In this document: positions 62,495 through 64,000 of the stretch, in pieces
How the letters are laid out: each line of letters begins with the position of its first letter
Position numbering within the stretch: the first letter of the stretch is position 1
Source: Agapanthus africanus
Taxonomy: Eukaryota; Streptophyta; Magnoliopsida; Asparagales; Amaryllidaceae
DNA: 64,000 nt
Direction of reading: 5' to 3'
Assembly (NCBI GenBank): GCA_030015575.1
Contig: JASDDO010000026.1
Location: 72,317,433-72,381,432, forward strand
Translations under genes and position numbers: made by a program
Notes under the pieces: model-generated
Told to the model about the DNA's origin: nothing
Database searches by the model: none
What the model saw: the letters and a program-made list of their open reading frames with translations, nothing else

Positions 62495-64000
62495 TTCATG
62501 CCTTCCCACCAGAAATGCTGTCGTAGATCGCGGTACATCTTCGTGCCTCCTGGATGTACAGATTATGCTGAACTGTGCGCCTCCTTCATCACTTCTTCAC
62601 GAATGTCTCCTTTTGGCACACACAAACGGCTTCCATATCGCAACGAACCATCTTCATGGATTAACAAGTCCGTTCGAAGTCCAGCTTCAACCTGTTCTCG
62701 AAACTTCTGCAATCTTGGGTCCTGTGACTGCGCTGCTTTAATATTATCGATCAACGACGACTGTACTTGCAGCTGCATCAACTGTCCCGAAGAATGTGGT
62801 AGCACGATCTCCAACTCGAATTTCCGAAAGTTTTCGATAAGCTCCTTCTGTGCAGCCAACATCCGAATTGCTGGCAACCGACTAAGCGCATCCGGCACAA
62901 CATTAACTTTCCCCGGATGGTACTTAGATCAAGATCATAGTCAGCCATCAGTTCTAACCATCTACGCTGCCTCATGTTAAGCTCTTTCTGTGTGAACACG
63001 TACTTCAGGCTTTTGTGATCGGTGAATACTTCAACCCTTTCGCCCGATAAGTAGTGTCTCCAAATCTTCAAAGCGAAAATCACAGCTGCTAGCTCCAAAT
63101 CATGAGTTGGGTAATTCTTCTCATGGATCTTCAACTGTCTCGATGCGTAAGCTATAACCTTCTCATGCTACATCAAAACACATCCCAAACCTTTCCCAGA
63201 TGCGTCACTGTGAATCACCAATCCTCCGGAATTGTCTCGTACGGTCAAAATAGGAGCGGTTATCAATCTCTACTTCAACGCCTCAAAAGCTGACGCACAT
63301 TTATCCGTCCATACGAACGGTACTTCCTTACGCGTAAGCTTGGTCAAAGGCTCAGCCAAACGAGCAAAATTCTCCACGAACTTTCAGTAATATCCGGCAA
63401 GTCCAAGAAAACTTCTGATCTCTGCTATATTCTTTAGAATCGGCCAATCTTGAACTGCTGCAATCTTCTCAGGATCAACGGCGATTCCATCTTCGGATAC
63501 GACATGCCCCAAAAACTTCACTTCTTCAAGCCAAAACTCTCACTTGCTCATCTTTGCATACAATCTTTCTTGCCTCAACGTCTGCAATGCGATCTTCAAG
63601 TGTTCTGCATGCTCTTCTGGGCTCCTCGAGTAGACCAGAATATCATCGACGAACACCACTATAAACTGGTCCAAGAACGGTGAAAAGATTCGGTTCATCA
63701 AGTCCATAAATATCGTCGGTGCATTAGTGACTCCGAATGGCATCACTAAATACTCGTAATGTCCATACCGAGTTCGGAAAGCAGTCTTGCAAATATCCTC
63801 TAATTTAACTCGGCCCTGATGATATCCGGACCGCAAATCCAGCTTCGAGAATACTCTCACGCCACTAAGCTGCTCGAACAATTCTCCAATGCGAGGGATC
63901 GGGTACTTGTTCTTAATAGTCACCCGGTTTAATTCTCGATAATCGATGCACATTCTCCTTGTGCCATCTTTCTTCTTGTCTAGAAGAACCGGAGCTCCCC
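62495..64000 (-). pseudogene. Chromovirus reverse transcriptase, RNase H and start of integrase
   Basis: On the minus strand from the right edge: [55 protein letters not shown] (catalytic Asp pair), [17 protein letters not shown], then RNase H ([46 protein letters not shown]), [17 protein letters not shown], and the integrase zinc-finger histidines (AHSSAYSIHPGGTKMYRDL, QHFWWEG). It stops at the TTCAT target duplication and resumes at 42538. Premature stops lie at 63542, 63386, 63272 and 63180, and a frame change near 62930. The element's 5' part lies beyond the window. Confidence 0.92.

Overview
The window looks like nuclear DNA of a flowering plant, probably a eudicot. It is AT-rich, has spliceosomal introns and TA/GA microsatellites, and carries plant-type transposons of nearly every class. 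One host gene is recognised; almost everything else is mobile-element DNA, much of it nested.

Layout. (1) 1-25143, minus strand: the first six coding exons (about 464 codons) of a GBF-interacting protein 1-like gene (GIP1/GIP1-like, DUF1296 family). Its 3' exons lie beyond the left edge. Its introns (1.4 to 9.9 kb) hold three foldback MITEs, RTE-clade LINE fragments, hAT-type elements, a SINE, a Tourist-like MITE and a 3-kb solo LTR. (2) 25144-34240: the gene's upstream region, an old chromovirus-type LTR, and a minus-oriented Tat-like LTR split by a second solo LTR. (3) 34241-37782: 5' LTR and decayed gag/protease/RT/RNase H of a GC-rich Tat-type Ty3/Gypsy element. (4) 37783-64000: a minus-oriented Tekay/Del-type chromovirus (left LTR plus pol) interrupted inside its integrase by a 20-kb element (42539-62494) with 5-bp target duplications TTCAT. 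The chromovirus continues past the right edge.

The 20-kb insertion is the most unusual part. It has its own LTR pair, a primer-binding site, gag-like and protease-like coding, and no reverse transcriptase, so it would need help in trans. Inside it are a 1.8-kb minisatellite of about 30-bp units with higher-order structure; a run of hairpins whose stems change together while the loop stays the same; an antisense ORF with its own TATA box, framed by a direct repeat; a TATA-driven leader made of back-to-back palindromes; and a 6.2-kb LTR-gag-LTR-gag tandem arrangement. The related minus-strand LTR at 28.7-34.1 kb has the same palindromic leader built from different sequences, which suggests that structure rather than sequence is kept.

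How it fits together: the only gene likely to serve the plant is the GIP1-like one (nuclear, bZIP/G-box-factor partner). The rest is a layered record: Tat element, then chromovirus, then non-autonomous Tat-like element. Many premature stops are C-to-T changes of the kind expected from decay of methylated cytosine. All calls come from reading the sequence; no database search was run.
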